Below, piece after piece: positions 7,555 through 15,873 of a stretch of 64,000 nucleotides of DNA. Numbering within the stretch: position 1 is the stretch's first letter; each line of letters starts with the position of its first letter. The notes under the pieces were generated by a model. The model made no database searches. It was not told the origin of the DNA and saw only the letters and a program-made list of their open reading frames with translations. The position numbers were made by a program, and so were the translations under genes. Source of the DNA: Halobaculum sp. CBA1158 (lineage in GTDB: Archaea > Halobacteriota > Halobacteria > Halobacteriales > Haloferacaceae); assembly GCF_021431925.1 (NCBI RefSeq), contig NZ_CP090371.1, positions 558,001 to 622,000 of the forward strand. The letters are read 5' to 3'.

Positions 7555-7911
7555 TTACTCCTCCAGCCGCGTGTCGAGAGCCCCTCGGACGCCCGTGCGG
7601 TTCTTCCCAGCAGATTCCGCCGCGCGGATGGCGGCGAGTTCGTCGTCGCTGTACTCGCCGTCCTCGAGTGCGGTCTCGAGTTCCGAGACGGTGTAGTTAG
7701 CAGGGTCGAGAGGTGGGTCGACTGAGTCGGACTCATCAGCTTCGGTCTCATCTGCGGAGTCCGCACTCTCGACGACCTCGAAGTTGCCATTCGCGAGGAG
7801 GTACTCCGCGGTCTCGTCGTCGATGTCGACCGTCTCGCCGTTCGCGACGTCGACGTCTTCGGCGGGCAGCCGGAAGCGGCCAGCAGGCCCGGTAAACCGG
7901 AGCGTCTGCAT
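7555..7911 (-). CDS. Acidic virion-operon protein with C-terminal HeH/LEM-like helices, 118 aa
   Basis: The ATG at 7911 overlaps the stop of the decoration-like gene (ATGA), which fixes the start; an upstream extension in frame is Arg-rich shadow. Residues 1-45 form a small beta-like domain (MQTLRFTGPAGRFRLPAEDV). Residues 47-72 are an Asp/Glu/Ser linker. The last 45 residues, starting NYTVSELETALEDGEYSDDE, resemble the short helix-extended-loop-helix modules frequent at the ends of haloviral and phage head proteins. The position between major capsid and connector suggests a virion or head-assembly role. No enzymatic motif is seen. Confidence 0.65.
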   Translation of the reverse strand: MQTLRFTGPAGRFRLPAEDVDVANGETVDIDDETAEYLLANGNFEVVESADSADETEADESDSVDPPLDPANYTVSELETALEDGEYSDDELAAIRAAESAGKNRTGVRGALDTRLEE

Positions 7912-8231
7912 CAGCTTCGCCCCCGAACGGACAGTCGGATGCTCTCGCCTGAGAGGTCGGTCGCGCCGGCGACCTCTGTGAGGCCGCCACCGGTGTCGGA
8001 CTCCTCTCGAACGACGAGCGTGCCGGCATCGTTGTCCCACTCGACGACGTAGCCCGAGTCAGTCGTGATCGACTCGATGTCGACGTTCTCGATCGCACCG
8101 AGATCGGCGTCGGCAGGGTCGAGCGACTCGCCGCCAGCGGTGTAGTCGGCGTCGAACGCCGCGTCGAGGACGACTTCACGCTGGACGCCACCCGTCCAGC
8201 CGTCGTCCTGCTTCGTGTAGGTGATTCCCAT
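7911..8231 (-). CDS. Capsid decoration-like protein, 106 aa
   Basis: The short protein downstream of the major capsid gene has the pattern Tyr-x2-Gly-Gly-Glu-x-Leu-x5-Asp-Leu-Gly-x-Ile. It then runs GYVVEWDNDAGTLVVREESD, which matches the layout of a common phage structural protein encoded beside the major capsid protein. That protein is thought to be a capsid accessory or decoration protein. It is beta-rich and Gly/Asp rich, without cysteine or membrane segments. The start ATG is at 8231 and its stop overlaps the next start. The role is inferred from family pattern and position. Confidence 0.6.
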   Translation of the reverse strand: MGITYTKQDDGWTGGVQREVVLDAAFDADYTAGGESLDPADADLGAIENVDIESITTDSGYVVEWDNDAGTLVVREESDTGGGLTEVAGATDLSGESIRLSVRGRS

Positions 8232-8242
8232 CAGTCACCACC

Positions 8243-9175
8243 TCACGCCGTCGCGACGTTCTGTGCGAGCGCGACCGCGTCGGCCGCCTCGACCTTGTAG
8301 TCGGTCCGTGCGAGCAGGTTGTAGATGCCGTACAGGTCGCGCGTGACGACGGCCTCGCCCTCCTGCGTGACGCGCATGTTGACGTCGCGGTGGACGCCCC
8401 ACACGAGGTTCATCGGCGTCGTCAGCATGATGCGATCGTCGGGGAAGCCGACCGGCGTGACGATCGGGCGACCGTACGGCGTGGGCTCCTCACCCGACAT
8501 CAGCATCGCGTCACCGGCCGCCGTCGAGCGGTCGGTGAGGTACTCCTTGTAGTTCTGCTTCTGGTTGAGACTCGTGATGTACACGAGGTTCTCGGGGTTA
8601 CGGCGGTACTTCGCGTCGAGTGACGTCATCAGGTTACTGAAGATCGACTTGTCGATCGTCGCGGTCTGATGATCGACGTTGGCCGCCGGGCCCTGGTCTT
8701 CGGCGTCCTTGATCCAGCCGTCGTTGATCCCGAGGAACGGGTCACCCGACGTGGTGTCGCCGTTGAACGCGAGATCCTCAGAGTCCACACCGAACTGCCG
8801 GGCGAACTTCTCGACGAGGATGTCGGCCGTGCCTTCGCCCTCGATCGTGTCCTCGACGGTCTCCATCGAGACCTCCCACGGCAGCTCCATCTTCACAGCG
8901 TCCATGTCGATGGACTCCGTGTTCGGGTCGTTCAGCGAGCCACTCTGAGCCTCCGTCGCCTCGCGGAGCAGGCGCTCGCCGACGCCGATCCGGTCGATCT
9001 GCTGCTTCGGACCCTGGAGGCGCTCGAAGCGCACCTGGTCCATGATCTGCGCCGAGTCCTGGGCGATCTGGAAGAACTCATCGAACTGCTGGCGGTTGAG
9101 TAGGCCGCCGCCGGAGAAGTCCGACGTGGTGACCTTGTTCAGCGACCGCTCGCCCGCGATCCGTTCGCCGGACAT
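8243..9175 (-). CDS. Major capsid protein, HK97 fold, 310 aa
   Basis: Length (310 aa), position after the protease and sequence pattern support an HK97-fold capsid protein, of the type without a long scaffold domain of its own. The N-terminal arm (MSGERIAGERSLNKVTTSDF) is followed by helix-rich segments and DILVEKFARQFGVDSEDLAF, which resembles the spine helix. A characteristic GDPFLGINDGWI loop follows, then the segment ending RIMLTTPMNLVWGVHRDVNM, with the terminal DLYGIYNLLARTDYKVE common in these proteins. The ATG overlaps the protease stop at 9175. It should form the icosahedral shell after prohead maturation. Confidence 0.85.
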   Translation of the reverse strand: MSGERIAGERSLNKVTTSDFSGGGLLNRQQFDEFFQIAQDSAQIMDQVRFERLQGPKQQIDRIGVGERLLREATEAQSGSLNDPNTESIDMDAVKMELPWEVSMETVEDTIEGEGTADILVEKFARQFGVDSEDLAFNGDTTSGDPFLGINDGWIKDAEDQGPAANVDHQTATIDKSIFSNLMTSLDAKYRRNPENLVYITSLNQKQNYKEYLTDRSTAAGDAMLMSGEEPTPYGRPIVTPVGFPDDRIMLTTPMNLVWGVHRDVNMRVTQEGEAVVTRDLYGIYNLLARTDYKVEAADAVALAQNVATA

Positions 9176-10416
9176 CAGGCGTCACCTCCGTTGGGCAGCC
9201 CCAGCGTGTCGTCCCACGCGGACGAGTACTTGCGGTCACCTCGGCGACCACCGGCTGCGGCATCGATCTGTTGGCTGTGGCCCGCAGCCGTCGCGACATC
9301 GTTGATGCGCTCGGCGTTGCGCTCAGTCTCTGCCTTCAGCGCCTTCGCCCACTCGGGCGCGTCCGCGAAGGCGTCCGTCTCGCCGTCGCCATCCGCCTTC
9401 TCACCGTCGCCGCCGCCGTCAGCTTCGGACTTCTGCTCTTCGATGGCGGCCTCGATCCGCTCGCTGTTCTCCTGCGTCTGTTCCATCAGCTCCTTGGCCC
9501 ACTCCGGGGGCTCAGTATCGGTGGTAGTGTCGTCTCCCATGTCGTCTGCGGCGTCCGTAGTGGAGCCGCTCGTGTCCGAGGTGTCGCCCTCGGTGGCGTT
9601 CTTCGCTGTCTGTGCATCCGCACGTCGCTCATCGCTGGATCCGCCAGGAAGAGCACTCACGAGCGCCGACATAGCGCTCGCCAGCTTCGCCTTCGCGCCG
9701 GGATCAGCTGCACCCTCGACAGAGACCGCGCGGTCGAGGACGCCCCACAGGCGCTCGGCGTCCTCTTCGCTGTGGCCGCGCTCTTTCGCCTCCTCGATGA
9801 AGCCGTCGCGGCTTCCGAGATGATCGGCCAGTCGCTTCTCGGCCGTGGTGGCACCCGACTTGGACGCCGAGAGGATCTGCGCTTCGGGGACTGCCGGGAT
9901 GTCGACCGCGCTGACCTCCTGGATGATCCCATCGGTCAGCTCGTAGTACTCGTCGACGTCGACCTCGTCGGGGACGGTGACGTCGTCAGGGAGCTCGCTA
10001 GGATCCTCGCCGATGTAGTCCCACTCGGCGTTGACCGCACCGATCGAGTGGCCGCCGAGGATGCCGTCCTCAACGAGCTTCCAGAGATCGTCGTCGTTGT
10101 ACTGCCACGTCTGGACCCACGCGCCGGCGTCGACGGTCGTCTCACCGATCGTCTCGGACTCGTTGAGAACCTCGTTGCGTTCGAGGGACATCCACTCCGA
10201 CGGCCAGACGGCGTGCATGACGCCGCCGTCCGCTTCGTCGACGTCCATGAACGCGCCGAACTGGTCGGCGAACGCCGCGATCGTCTCCCGGCGCTCGAAG
10301 TCGCCCTGGCGGTCGACGGTGTTCGGCACCATCACGACGCCGGTCGCCGTCTGGGCGTCGGCGTCCTTGGTGACGTAGTCGACCCGCTTGGTGAGCTGTG
10401 CGTCTCGGTCGGTCAT
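9175..10416 (-). CDS. Prohead protease with fused scaffold-like C-terminus, 413 aa
   Basis: Residues 1-190 match the XkdF/U35-type prohead protease layout: a beta-barrel core with a candidate catalytic His in GGVMHAVWP (about residue 68) and a candidate Ser in GGHSIGAVNAEWD (about residue 123). A protease-scaffold fusion is common in HK97-like viruses. Here residues 200-400 are helical, acidic and low complexity. They include two copies of a motif PEWAK-(E/A)-L followed by a coiled-coil-like Glu/Gln run, which fits an internal scaffold that is cleaved during maturation. The gene lies directly before the major capsid gene, with a 1-bp overlap. Confidence 0.8.
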   Translation of the reverse strand: MTDRDAQLTKRVDYVTKDADAQTATGVVMVPNTVDRQGDFERRETIAAFADQFGAFMDVDEADGGVMHAVWPSEWMSLERNEVLNESETIGETTVDAGAWVQTWQYNDDDLWKLVEDGILGGHSIGAVNAEWDYIGEDPSELPDDVTVPDEVDVDEYYELTDGIIQEVSAVDIPAVPEAQILSASKSGATTAEKRLADHLGSRDGFIEEAKERGHSEEDAERLWGVLDRAVSVEGAADPGAKAKLASAMSALVSALPGGSSDERRADAQTAKNATEGDTSDTSGSTTDAADDMGDDTTTDTEPPEWAKELMEQTQENSERIEAAIEEQKSEADGGGDGEKADGDGETDAFADAPEWAKALKAETERNAERINDVATAAGHSQQIDAAAGGRRGDRKYSSAWDDTLGLPNGGDA

Positions 10417-10419
10417 GTG

Positions 10420-10533
10420 TCAGTCCTCCGCGTCGTCGTCAGCGTCGGCGTCAGCGTCGTCTGTGTCGACCGATTCGGTCGCCACGATCCCACGCTTTTC
10501 GCCGCGCTCTCGGTTGGTCTCCTTGTCGGACAT
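10420..10533 (-). CDS. Possible 37-aa acidic-tailed micro-protein between portal and protease
   Basis: The frame open from 10668 becomes haloarchaeal in composition only from the ATG at 10533, giving MSDKETNRERGEKRGIVATE followed by an Asp/Ala repeat tail. It ends 3 bp before the protease start. The 85 bp between it and the portal stop hold no other clear gene. Small size makes this call uncertain; it may be a short scaffold-like peptide or not expressed. Confidence 0.4.
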   Translation of the reverse strand: MSDKETNRERGEKRGIVATESVDTDDADADADDDAED

Positions 10534-10618
10534 CGTCAGAAGTGCCGGGCTGCACGTCTCCCGGCTGAGGTCCTCGGCGCGGAGTCGAACCGCGCGCCGC
10601 CCATTCGAGGATGACTGC

Positions 10619-12421
10619 CTACGCCGTGAGGAAGCGCCGCACCGGGGCGTTCTCCGTCGGCGCAGCACGCCCCTGCTGCGGCCACTCCCCCGACGAGATC
10701 CGCTCGTAGGGGTAGGCCATCCGGATGTTGTGGTAGTGGTAGCTGCCGTGCGACGTCGCCTCCGTCAGCTCCTCCCAGGTCTGCGGTGGCACGAAGCGGT
10801 AGATGTAGATCGAGTCCGGCCCTTCGTCGCGCCGGAACCGGATGTACAGGTCGTTCGTCGAGCGGTCGTACAGCCCCGACCGGAGGTTCGACGAATCGAA
10901 CTCCATCGTCTCCACCTGCTGCTCTTTGAGCGACACCTCCGAGCGGGTCCCCAGGCAGTTGTGCTTCGGTGGCGTCTCGGTCGCACCGGTCGGCGCGTCC
11001 ATCCGACCAGGTGCCTGCTGCGGATCCGTGCTACTGTCCTCGATATCGGCCAACAGGCGCTCGCCGATCTCGTCATCGTCGAGTGGTTCGAGGCCGAGCT
11101 CGGCGCGCGCTTCGTTCACCTTCATCGCCCCGCGCGACGCGGAGATCCGGGTCTGGGCGACGTTCGCGTCAGTTAACCGACTGTCGACGCCGCGCGTTTT
11201 GAACTCGATCGTGTAGTCAGTGACGCCGAGCGCGTCGTGGACGGTCTCGTAGAGCAGCTGCGCGAACGCCTCCTGCTTCGGCTGGATGACGGTCTCGATG
11301 TACCCCTTGCGCTGCGCCTCCGCGTCCGTCGAGAACGCACCGGACTTGATCTGTCCGGCCTCGATCGGCGGCACGTCGTGCGTCTTGAGGATCTCGTGCT
11401 CGTTGCGGTCGCGGAAGTCCTGAAAACTGGCGTCCTCGTTGATCCCGATGGTGAGCGGCTCGACGCGGATCGCGACGTCGTCCGCGTCGTCGTCCATCGA
11501 GATCCCGTTCGTGTCCTCCAGGAGCTTCTCGACTTCGAGGACGACCGTCCGGTGATCCTCCTCGTTCATCCCGTGGAGCAGATCGTGGATGTCCTTGCGA
11601 GCGCCCTCGGTCAGCTCACCACCTTCGACGATGATCGCCATCCGCGGCACGGCGTTGTTCTCGAAAAAGTCGATGTTGAACTCGCGGGCCGCGTCGTCGC
11701 CCTGGACGGTCGGGATCGCCGGGACGATGTCGGGTGCGCCGTAGTGCGTGTACAGCGGCGAGGGGTTCCGCTTGAAGATGAGTTCGTTCGCAGGGTTCGC
11801 AACAGACCGCCCCGAGATCCCCTCGTCGCCGTCGACGAACTGGGGCGGGCTCTCGTAGCGGTCGCCGGCGTTGCCGAAGTACTGCAGACGCGCTTTCTTG
11901 AGTTGGACGTAGCCCGGCTTATCACGCCGGCGTCGGATCGTCATCGCCGGCACCCACGCGAGCCCCGTCGGCGTCCCGTCAGTCTGGGTCAGCATCTCGA
12001 TCGAGAGCCATCCGATCGCCTCGAAGTCTGTCCACGCCATCTCCAGGACGTCAGCGGGCGTCGACCGCTCCGAATCGGACGGGCCGACCTGCCACGTCGA
12101 GTCTTCGCTGAACCAGAAGTCCTCGGCGGTCGCGCGTTGGCTCTCGTCTGGATCCTCAACGTCCGGATGCGGGACGATCTCCAGTCCGTAGCCCGCGACG
12201 TTTCGGCTCTTCGAGAAGCAGCACTTCGCGTGCGTCGGGTTGATCTCCAGGAGGCGCGCCATCTGTGGCGGGTAGAACGGCGGTTGGATGGCCTCACCAC
12301 GGATCTCCTCTTTGTACTTGTCGTCGAGTTGCTGCGTCTCCTCGGCTTTGTTTGCGACGCTCTTCTGGATCGAGCGGTACGATGCCTCGCTGTACGCACC
12401 AGTATCGGGGTGATCACTCAT
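10619..12421 (-). CDS. Portal protein with C-terminal KTSC domain, 600 aa
   Basis: The protein forms the dodecameric DNA gate of the capsid. Residues 1-470 follow the portal pattern: N-terminal helices, the NELIFKRNPSPLYTHYGAPD segment, an HYGAPD-type wing motif, then ENNAVPRMAIIVEGGELTEG and the HDVPPIEAG sequence before the stem. Residues about 512-582 form a KTSC domain (MEFDSSNLRSGLYDRSTND, then IYIYRFVPPQTWEELTEA and YPYERI). This is normally a free-standing small domain found in lysyl-tRNA synthetase-like and phage proteins. It is an unusual C-terminal attachment for a portal. The gene directly follows the terminase. Confidence 0.85.
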   Translation of the reverse strand: MSDHPDTGAYSEASYRSIQKSVANKAEETQQLDDKYKEEIRGEAIQPPFYPPQMARLLEINPTHAKCCFSKSRNVAGYGLEIVPHPDVEDPDESQRATAEDFWFSEDSTWQVGPSDSERSTPADVLEMAWTDFEAIGWLSIEMLTQTDGTPTGLAWVPAMTIRRRRDKPGYVQLKKARLQYFGNAGDRYESPPQFVDGDEGISGRSVANPANELIFKRNPSPLYTHYGAPDIVPAIPTVQGDDAAREFNIDFFENNAVPRMAIIVEGGELTEGARKDIHDLLHGMNEEDHRTVVLEVEKLLEDTNGISMDDDADDVAIRVEPLTIGINEDASFQDFRDRNEHEILKTHDVPPIEAGQIKSGAFSTDAEAQRKGYIETVIQPKQEAFAQLLYETVHDALGVTDYTIEFKTRGVDSRLTDANVAQTRISASRGAMKVNEARAELGLEPLDDDEIGERLLADIEDSSTDPQQAPGRMDAPTGATETPPKHNCLGTRSEVSLKEQQVETMEFDSSNLRSGLYDRSTNDLYIRFRRDEGPDSIYIYRFVPPQTWEELTEATSHGSYHYHNIRMAYPYERISSGEWPQQGRAAPTENAPVRRFLTA

Positions 12422-12423
12422 GG

Positions 12424-13767
12424 TTAGATACCTGAAACGCCGGTGTCGTCTGGGTCCGTCTCGGCGGCCTGCTGTGGTGTGTGCGTGAACAGCGCGTACC
12501 GGAGCGCGTCCAGCGCGTGATCGGTCGCAGCGGCCTTGCCCACGTGTTCCTCCTTGTACGAGAGGAACTCCTGGATGAGGTCACCACACCGCTCGGCGAC
12601 GAGGAGCCCTGGGCGACCCTCGCCGTCTATCGCCAGTCGCGACCGGACGTGGTCGATCCCGCCGTCGATACTCTTGTCGGCCTTGACCGCGGGCCACCCC
12701 GCTTTCCGGAACTGCTGGATGTGCGCAGGCTCGTGTTCGCTGTACACTCGCCCCAGCGGTCGGTCGTACATCCACGCGTCGACGCCGTCGTCCAGGACGT
12801 CGTCCGGGTCGACGACCTCTGCCAGGTGTGATTCGCTGGCGTAGAAATGGTCCCAGACGACGTACTGGTCACCGTGTGTCTGTCGGATGTCGAGCACCAC
12901 TCGCGGGTCGTTCCATCCGGCGTCGTAGCCGTAGATCGCCTGGTCGTCGACGAGGCGATCCGCCAAGTCGTCGGCCGGTCGGACGTGGGTCTTCCGCGAG
13001 AAGGCGTCGTACACGAGCCCCTCTGCGGCGGCGAACCCACCGTGGAGCCCCTGCTCCTCGCGCGCTGTCCCCTCGAACTGGTTCCGGATCTTCTCGAGGC
13101 CATCGTCGGGGAGCAGCTCGTTGTGCTCTGTCGACGCGACGATCACCCTCATCGCGTCAGCCCACGGGAGCGGGTCGTCGTCTGGCCCGACCTGGCGCTC
13201 TGTAATGTCGTAGAATTGGTTGTATCCGTTGCCCGTCGACGTCCACAGCGTCGTGTTCGGCCCTGCCGCCGTCCGCTGTCGGGTGACGAGCATCTCGTGC
13301 AGCCGGTGGAGGTCCGTGTTGTCGTAGTGAGCGACCTCGTCACACCAGATTCGGTGGAACTCACCGCCGGCGTACCGATTCCACTTGTCGGCGCTGCCGA
13401 GGCGGACCTTGTGCCCGGTGATGTACGTGATCCGGTTTTGGTTCTGGTTGTACCCTGCGACGATCGGTGAGTTCTCCGGGTCACCGCCCGCGTCGTCAGG
13501 TACCGTCTGCTCGCCCGGGAGCGTCTCGAAGAAGACCTTGAACGTGGTCCCGCGCGCCTTCTGGAAGTCCTGGCCCATCACCAGCGACTCGCCGTGGTCG
13601 AGCTGCAGGGAGCCACGGTGAATCCACTGCGCACCCGTGATGGACTTCCCACCGCCGTAACCCGTCCGGAAGACGACGAGGTCGTGCTCGGCGGCCTCAA
13701 GCGTGTCTCGGACCTCTGCCTGGTAGTCGGTCCACTTCCAGTCGACCGAGATCGTGTCCGCGCTCAT
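12424..13767 (-). CDS. Terminase large subunit, 447 aa
   Basis: This is the DNA-packaging motor ATPase and nuclease. The Walker A motif is GYGGGKS at residues 36-42 and the Walker B is IWCDEV at about 140-145. A coupling motif TSTGN follows near 176. The RNase H-like nuclease begins with GYDAGWNDP (first catalytic Asp). Later acidic residues include the Asp in ATDHALDALRYALF near the C-terminus. All key residues are visible, so the enzyme looks intact. It starts in an ATGA overlap with the small subunit and ends 2 bp before the portal start, as in most tailed viruses. Confidence 0.92.
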   Translation of the reverse strand: MSADTISVDWKWTDYQAEVRDTLEAAEHDLVVFRTGYGGGKSITGAQWIHRGSLQLDHGESLVMGQDFQKARGTTFKVFFETLPGEQTVPDDAGGDPENSPIVAGYNQNQNRITYITGHKVRLGSADKWNRYAGGEFHRIWCDEVAHYDNTDLHRLHEMLVTRQRTAAGPNTTLWTSTGNGYNQFYDITERQVGPDDDPLPWADAMRVIVASTEHNELLPDDGLEKIRNQFEGTAREEQGLHGGFAAAEGLVYDAFSRKTHVRPADDLADRLVDDQAIYGYDAGWNDPRVVLDIRQTHGDQYVVWDHFYASESHLAEVVDPDDVLDDGVDAWMYDRPLGRVYSEHEPAHIQQFRKAGWPAVKADKSIDGGIDHVRSRLAIDGEGRPGLLVAERCGDLIQEFLSYKEEHVGKAAATDHALDALRYALFTHTPQQAAETDPDDTGVSGI

Positions 13768-14255
13768 GTGTCGTCCTCGTAGGTTGTCTCGACGACCGTC
13801 TCGTTGATCGCGACCTCGATCGGACCGCCTCCCTGGCCCGAGAGCTCGACCTCTTGCTTCTCCGTCTTGATGAACTTGAACGAGCGCTCCAGGAGGAACC
13901 GGGCGAACGTCGTGTCGATCTCGTCGGTCGGATCAAGCGCGCGGGAGACGAGTCGATCGGCGGCCGTCCCACGCGCGCGCTTGAAGCTGTCCGAAAACTC
14001 CTCGTGTTCGTCGAGGTAGTCGTACAGCGTCGACCGCGCGATCCCGCCTCGGTTCGCCACCTGCTTGAGGTTCAGCGGCCCGTCGGCGGCCTCGAGGAGA
14101 TCGTCTTTCACCGCCTCGAACTTCGAGGGGCGACCGCCGGGATCGGTGTCGGTCTCGTCGGTGTGGATCCCGCACCGCCCATCGGGATACTTCGGCGTGT
14201 ACTCGCAGCGCTCACCGTCGTTCTTGAGCGCGCCGCACTCTTCGTCCTCGGTCAT
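13764..14255 (-). CDS. Terminase small subunit, zinc-knuckle plus HTH, 163 aa
   Basis: Its position directly before the large subunit and its HTH make this the DNA-recognition subunit of the packaging terminase. Residues 7-31 carry a Cys-x7-Cys-x9-Cys-x2-His knuckle (CGALKNDGERCEY, then GRCGIH). A helix-turn-helix follows (LKQVANRGGIARSTLYDYLD, about 63-82), and a helical region for oligomerisation. ATG at 14255 is preferred. A GTG at 14261 overlaps the preceding stop (GTGA) and would add two residues. Proteins of this kind often carry a Cys/His knuckle before the HTH in haloviruses. Confidence 0.8.
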   Translation of the reverse strand: MTEDEECGALKNDGERCEYTPKYPDGRCGIHTDETDTDPGGRPSKFEAVKDDLLEAADGPLNLKQVANRGGIARSTLYDYLDEHEEFSDSFKRARGTAADRLVSRALDPTDEIDTTFARFLLERSFKFIKTEKQEVELSGQGGGPIEVAINETVVETTYEDDT

Positions 14256-14257
14256 GC

Positions 14258-14566
14258 TCACTCGCTGGAGTCGCCCCCGCTCGCGATCTCGGAGTAGGCC
14301 TGTGCGAGCGCCCGGAGGTCGGCGTACTCGAGACCGTTGTAGCCGGCGAACACGATGAGCCCGAGCGCGCCGATGAGCGTCGGTTCAGCGCCGAGGAACA
14401 GTGCGTACAGCGCGACTGCAGCGAGACCGACGTTGACGATGATGGCGCGAACGATCTTGAGCGTCTTGAGCATCTGGAGTTCACCGCCCGTGGTCAGGCC
14501 GCGTTTGTAGTCGTCGATGAGGCCGGTGGGGATGAACCACGGCCGGGGTGTCTGTTGCGTACTCAT
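14258..14566 (-). CDS. Two-helix membrane protein upstream of terminase, 102 aa
   Basis: The correct part of a longer open frame starts at ATG 14566. The product has a hydrophilic N-terminus (MSTQQTPRPWFIPTGLIDDY) and two hydrophobic helices (about residues 40-60 and 62-78) with almost no loop between them. It ends in a short Gln/Ser-rich tail. Its stop overlaps the terminase small subunit start. A small membrane protein next to the terminase could be a holin-like lysis protein, but archaeal virus lysis genes are poorly known, so this is speculation. Confidence 0.65.
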   Translation of the reverse strand: MSTQQTPRPWFIPTGLIDDYKRGLTTGGELQMLKTLKIVRAIIVNVGLAAVALYALFLGAEPTLIGALGLIVFAGYNGLEYADLRALAQAYSEIASGGDSSE

Positions 14567-14785
14567 GGGGCATCTGTGTCGTCGAGGACCGCGTCGGGGA
14601 GTCGCACCCCGGCGCTCCGAGAGGAGCGTGACTGTCACGCGGTCAGGGCGGCCGGCCGATGTGATCGTGACGAGACTGGCCGGAGAGGAGGTGACGCGCT
14701 GGGTAGCGCGGGCCGGCCGGTTGACGAGCGATGCAGTCCCCTCCTGCCACATCACGGGGCAGTTCAAACGGGGGCGACCGCTCAC
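14563..14785 (-). pseudogene. Small provirus gene that appears frameshifted at a G4 run
   Basis: A frame starts at GTG 14785, overlapping the upstream stop (GTGA), and reads VMWQEGTASLVNRPARATQ through TVTLLSERR. After the GGGG run at 14607-14610 the frame turns Arg-rich and runs on into the next gene. The alternative frame after the run reads VRLPDAVLDDTDAP and stops at TGA 14565-14563, overlapping the next ATG exactly as other genes here do. Removing one G would give one small gene of about 73 residues. This may be a real frameshift mutation or a sequence error. It could also be no gene at all. Confidence 0.35.
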
Positions 14786-14955
14786 GCCGGTGCCGCGTCC
14801 GAGAGCAGCGTCCGGTAGGTCCCGCCGTCGACGTCGACGGACAGGAGCACGTCCGCGAGTCGGATGTCGCCGACCGGATCCGCGTCGACGACGTCGCCCT
14901 CGAGGTGGACGTCGCCGAACGGGAACGCGACCCGGTCGGGGAGGTTTCGGCTCAT
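14782..14955 (-). CDS. Small acidic protein, 57 aa
   Basis: ATG 14955 overlaps the stop of the upstream gene (ATGA at 14955-14952), and the frame ends at TGA 14784-14782, overlapping a GTG start. The product MSRNLPDRVAFPFGDVHLEG continues as a beta-rich acidic domain ending LLSDAAPA. The tight packing on both sides, acidic composition and high GC third positions support a real gene. No family is recognised. It belongs to the small-gene cluster between the provirus early region and the terminase. Confidence 0.55.
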   Translation of the reverse strand: MSRNLPDRVAFPFGDVHLEGDVVDADPVGDIRLADVLLSVDVDGGTYRTLLSDAAPA

Positions 14956-15467
14956 AGAACGGTGAGGTCCTCCGGGCCGAACCCGTCCTCGTCGAACGCG
15001 ACGACGTAGAGCTCGGCGACGTGCTCGCGAACGGCCTCGCTCCTGTCGGACGCGCCGCCGACGCGATCGATGTACTGGGGCCCGGAGACGCTACCGCGGA
15101 TCTCGAGCTCGCGGCCGGTCGCCGGGTCCCGGACCGGGGCCTCGGTGCGCATCCAGACGGCCTCGGCACCACCGAGCCACTCGGCGAGCGCGAACCACGC
15201 CGCCCAGTCCTTCGGATCGTGCTGCTTGATCTTCTGGAGACCGAGCGCGGCCCGGCGGACGAGATCACCGTCGACGTCGTCGCGATGGGCCTGGGCCCGA
15301 TCGCGGAAGCGCCGGAGCAGCGCCTTTCGCGAGCTCACCTCCTCGCCGTTGGTGAGCTCACCGTTGCCGGCGCGGTCCGTGCGCTTCGGCGCGATCGTCC
15401 CGGGGTACTCCTTCTCTCGGCTGAGGCGGTGCCCGGTCCTGGGGCTATGTCGGTGGAGTCCTCGCAT
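14952..15467 (-). CDS. Hypothetical provirus protein, 171 aa (start uncertain)
   Basis: The start at ATG 15467 gives MRGLHRHSPRTGHRLSREKE; an upstream ATG at 15509 would add 14 residues and lies nearer the possible TATA box at 15563-15570. The Arg-rich N-terminus (to residue 60) resembles a DNA- or RNA-binding tail. The C-terminal half is acidic with a compact helical segment (DPKDWAAWFALAEWLGGAEA) and strands (AELYVVAFDEDGF). No motif identifies a function. It begins the late transcription unit that includes the terminase genes. Confidence 0.55.
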   Translation of the reverse strand: MRGLHRHSPRTGHRLSREKEYPGTIAPKRTDRAGNGELTNGEEVSSRKALLRRFRDRAQAHRDDVDGDLVRRAALGLQKIKQHDPKDWAAWFALAEWLGGAEAVWMRTEAPVRDPATGRELEIRGSVSGPQYIDRVGGASDRSEAVREHVAELYVVAFDEDGFGPEDLTVL

Positions 15468-15562
15468 GGTCAAGAAGCGCAGCGCGGGGGCTGTCCGAAG
15501 CCCTGTCATCCCCGCGATGGGTCGAGCGCCCCCGGCTGGTTACGTATGTGATCGGGAGTTGG

Positions 15563-15570
15563 TACTAAAA
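15563..15570 (-). promoter_or_regulatory. Possible TATA box for the provirus late operon
   Basis: On the leftward strand TTTTAGTA lies about 50 bp upstream of ATG 15509 and 95 bp upstream of ATG 15467, in the only sizeable gap between the helicase/winged-helix genes and the late genes. A separate late promoter here is plausible; the sequence is only a moderate match to haloarchaeal TATA boxes. Confidence 0.35.
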
Positions 15571-15597
15571 CGACAGCGGCAGCTATGGATACCGTAG

Positions 15598-15867
15598 CTA
15601 CCGGCGTTTTGTGAGGGTATAGCGGCTGTATCGGGCATCTCCGCAAGTGATCCGTCGCTGGATGACGTTGGCCTCCCGGAGATCGGCAAGGGCATCGTGG
15701 AGCGTTTGCTCAGGGAGCGACGTTCGCGACCGCAGGGCGGGGAGGGTCAGCTCGCCGGCGTCACGGAGGACGAGGTAGACGACCTTCGCGCTCGGGGGGA
15801 GGTCCTGGACGCGAGCGTCGTCGACGCGACAGCTGTCGCTGGTCGGACCGGGCGGATCCCCGGTCAT
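15598..15867 (-). CDS. Winged-helix DNA-binding protein, 89 aa
   Basis: The compact protein is a MarR-like winged helix: helix PSAKVVYLVLRDAGELTLP (about residues 25-43), recognition region SRTSLPEQTLHDALADLREA and a wing ending VIQRRITCGDARYSRYTLT. An N-terminal 20-residue tail is disordered. It follows the helicase gene by 6 bp and precedes the late-promoter gap, so it could control the late operon. That is inference from position. Confidence 0.75.
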   Translation of the reverse strand: MTGDPPGPTSDSCRVDDARVQDLPPSAKVVYLVLRDAGELTLPALRSRTSLPEQTLHDALADLREANVIQRRITCGDARYSRYTLTKRR

Positions 15868-15873
15868 CGAGGG

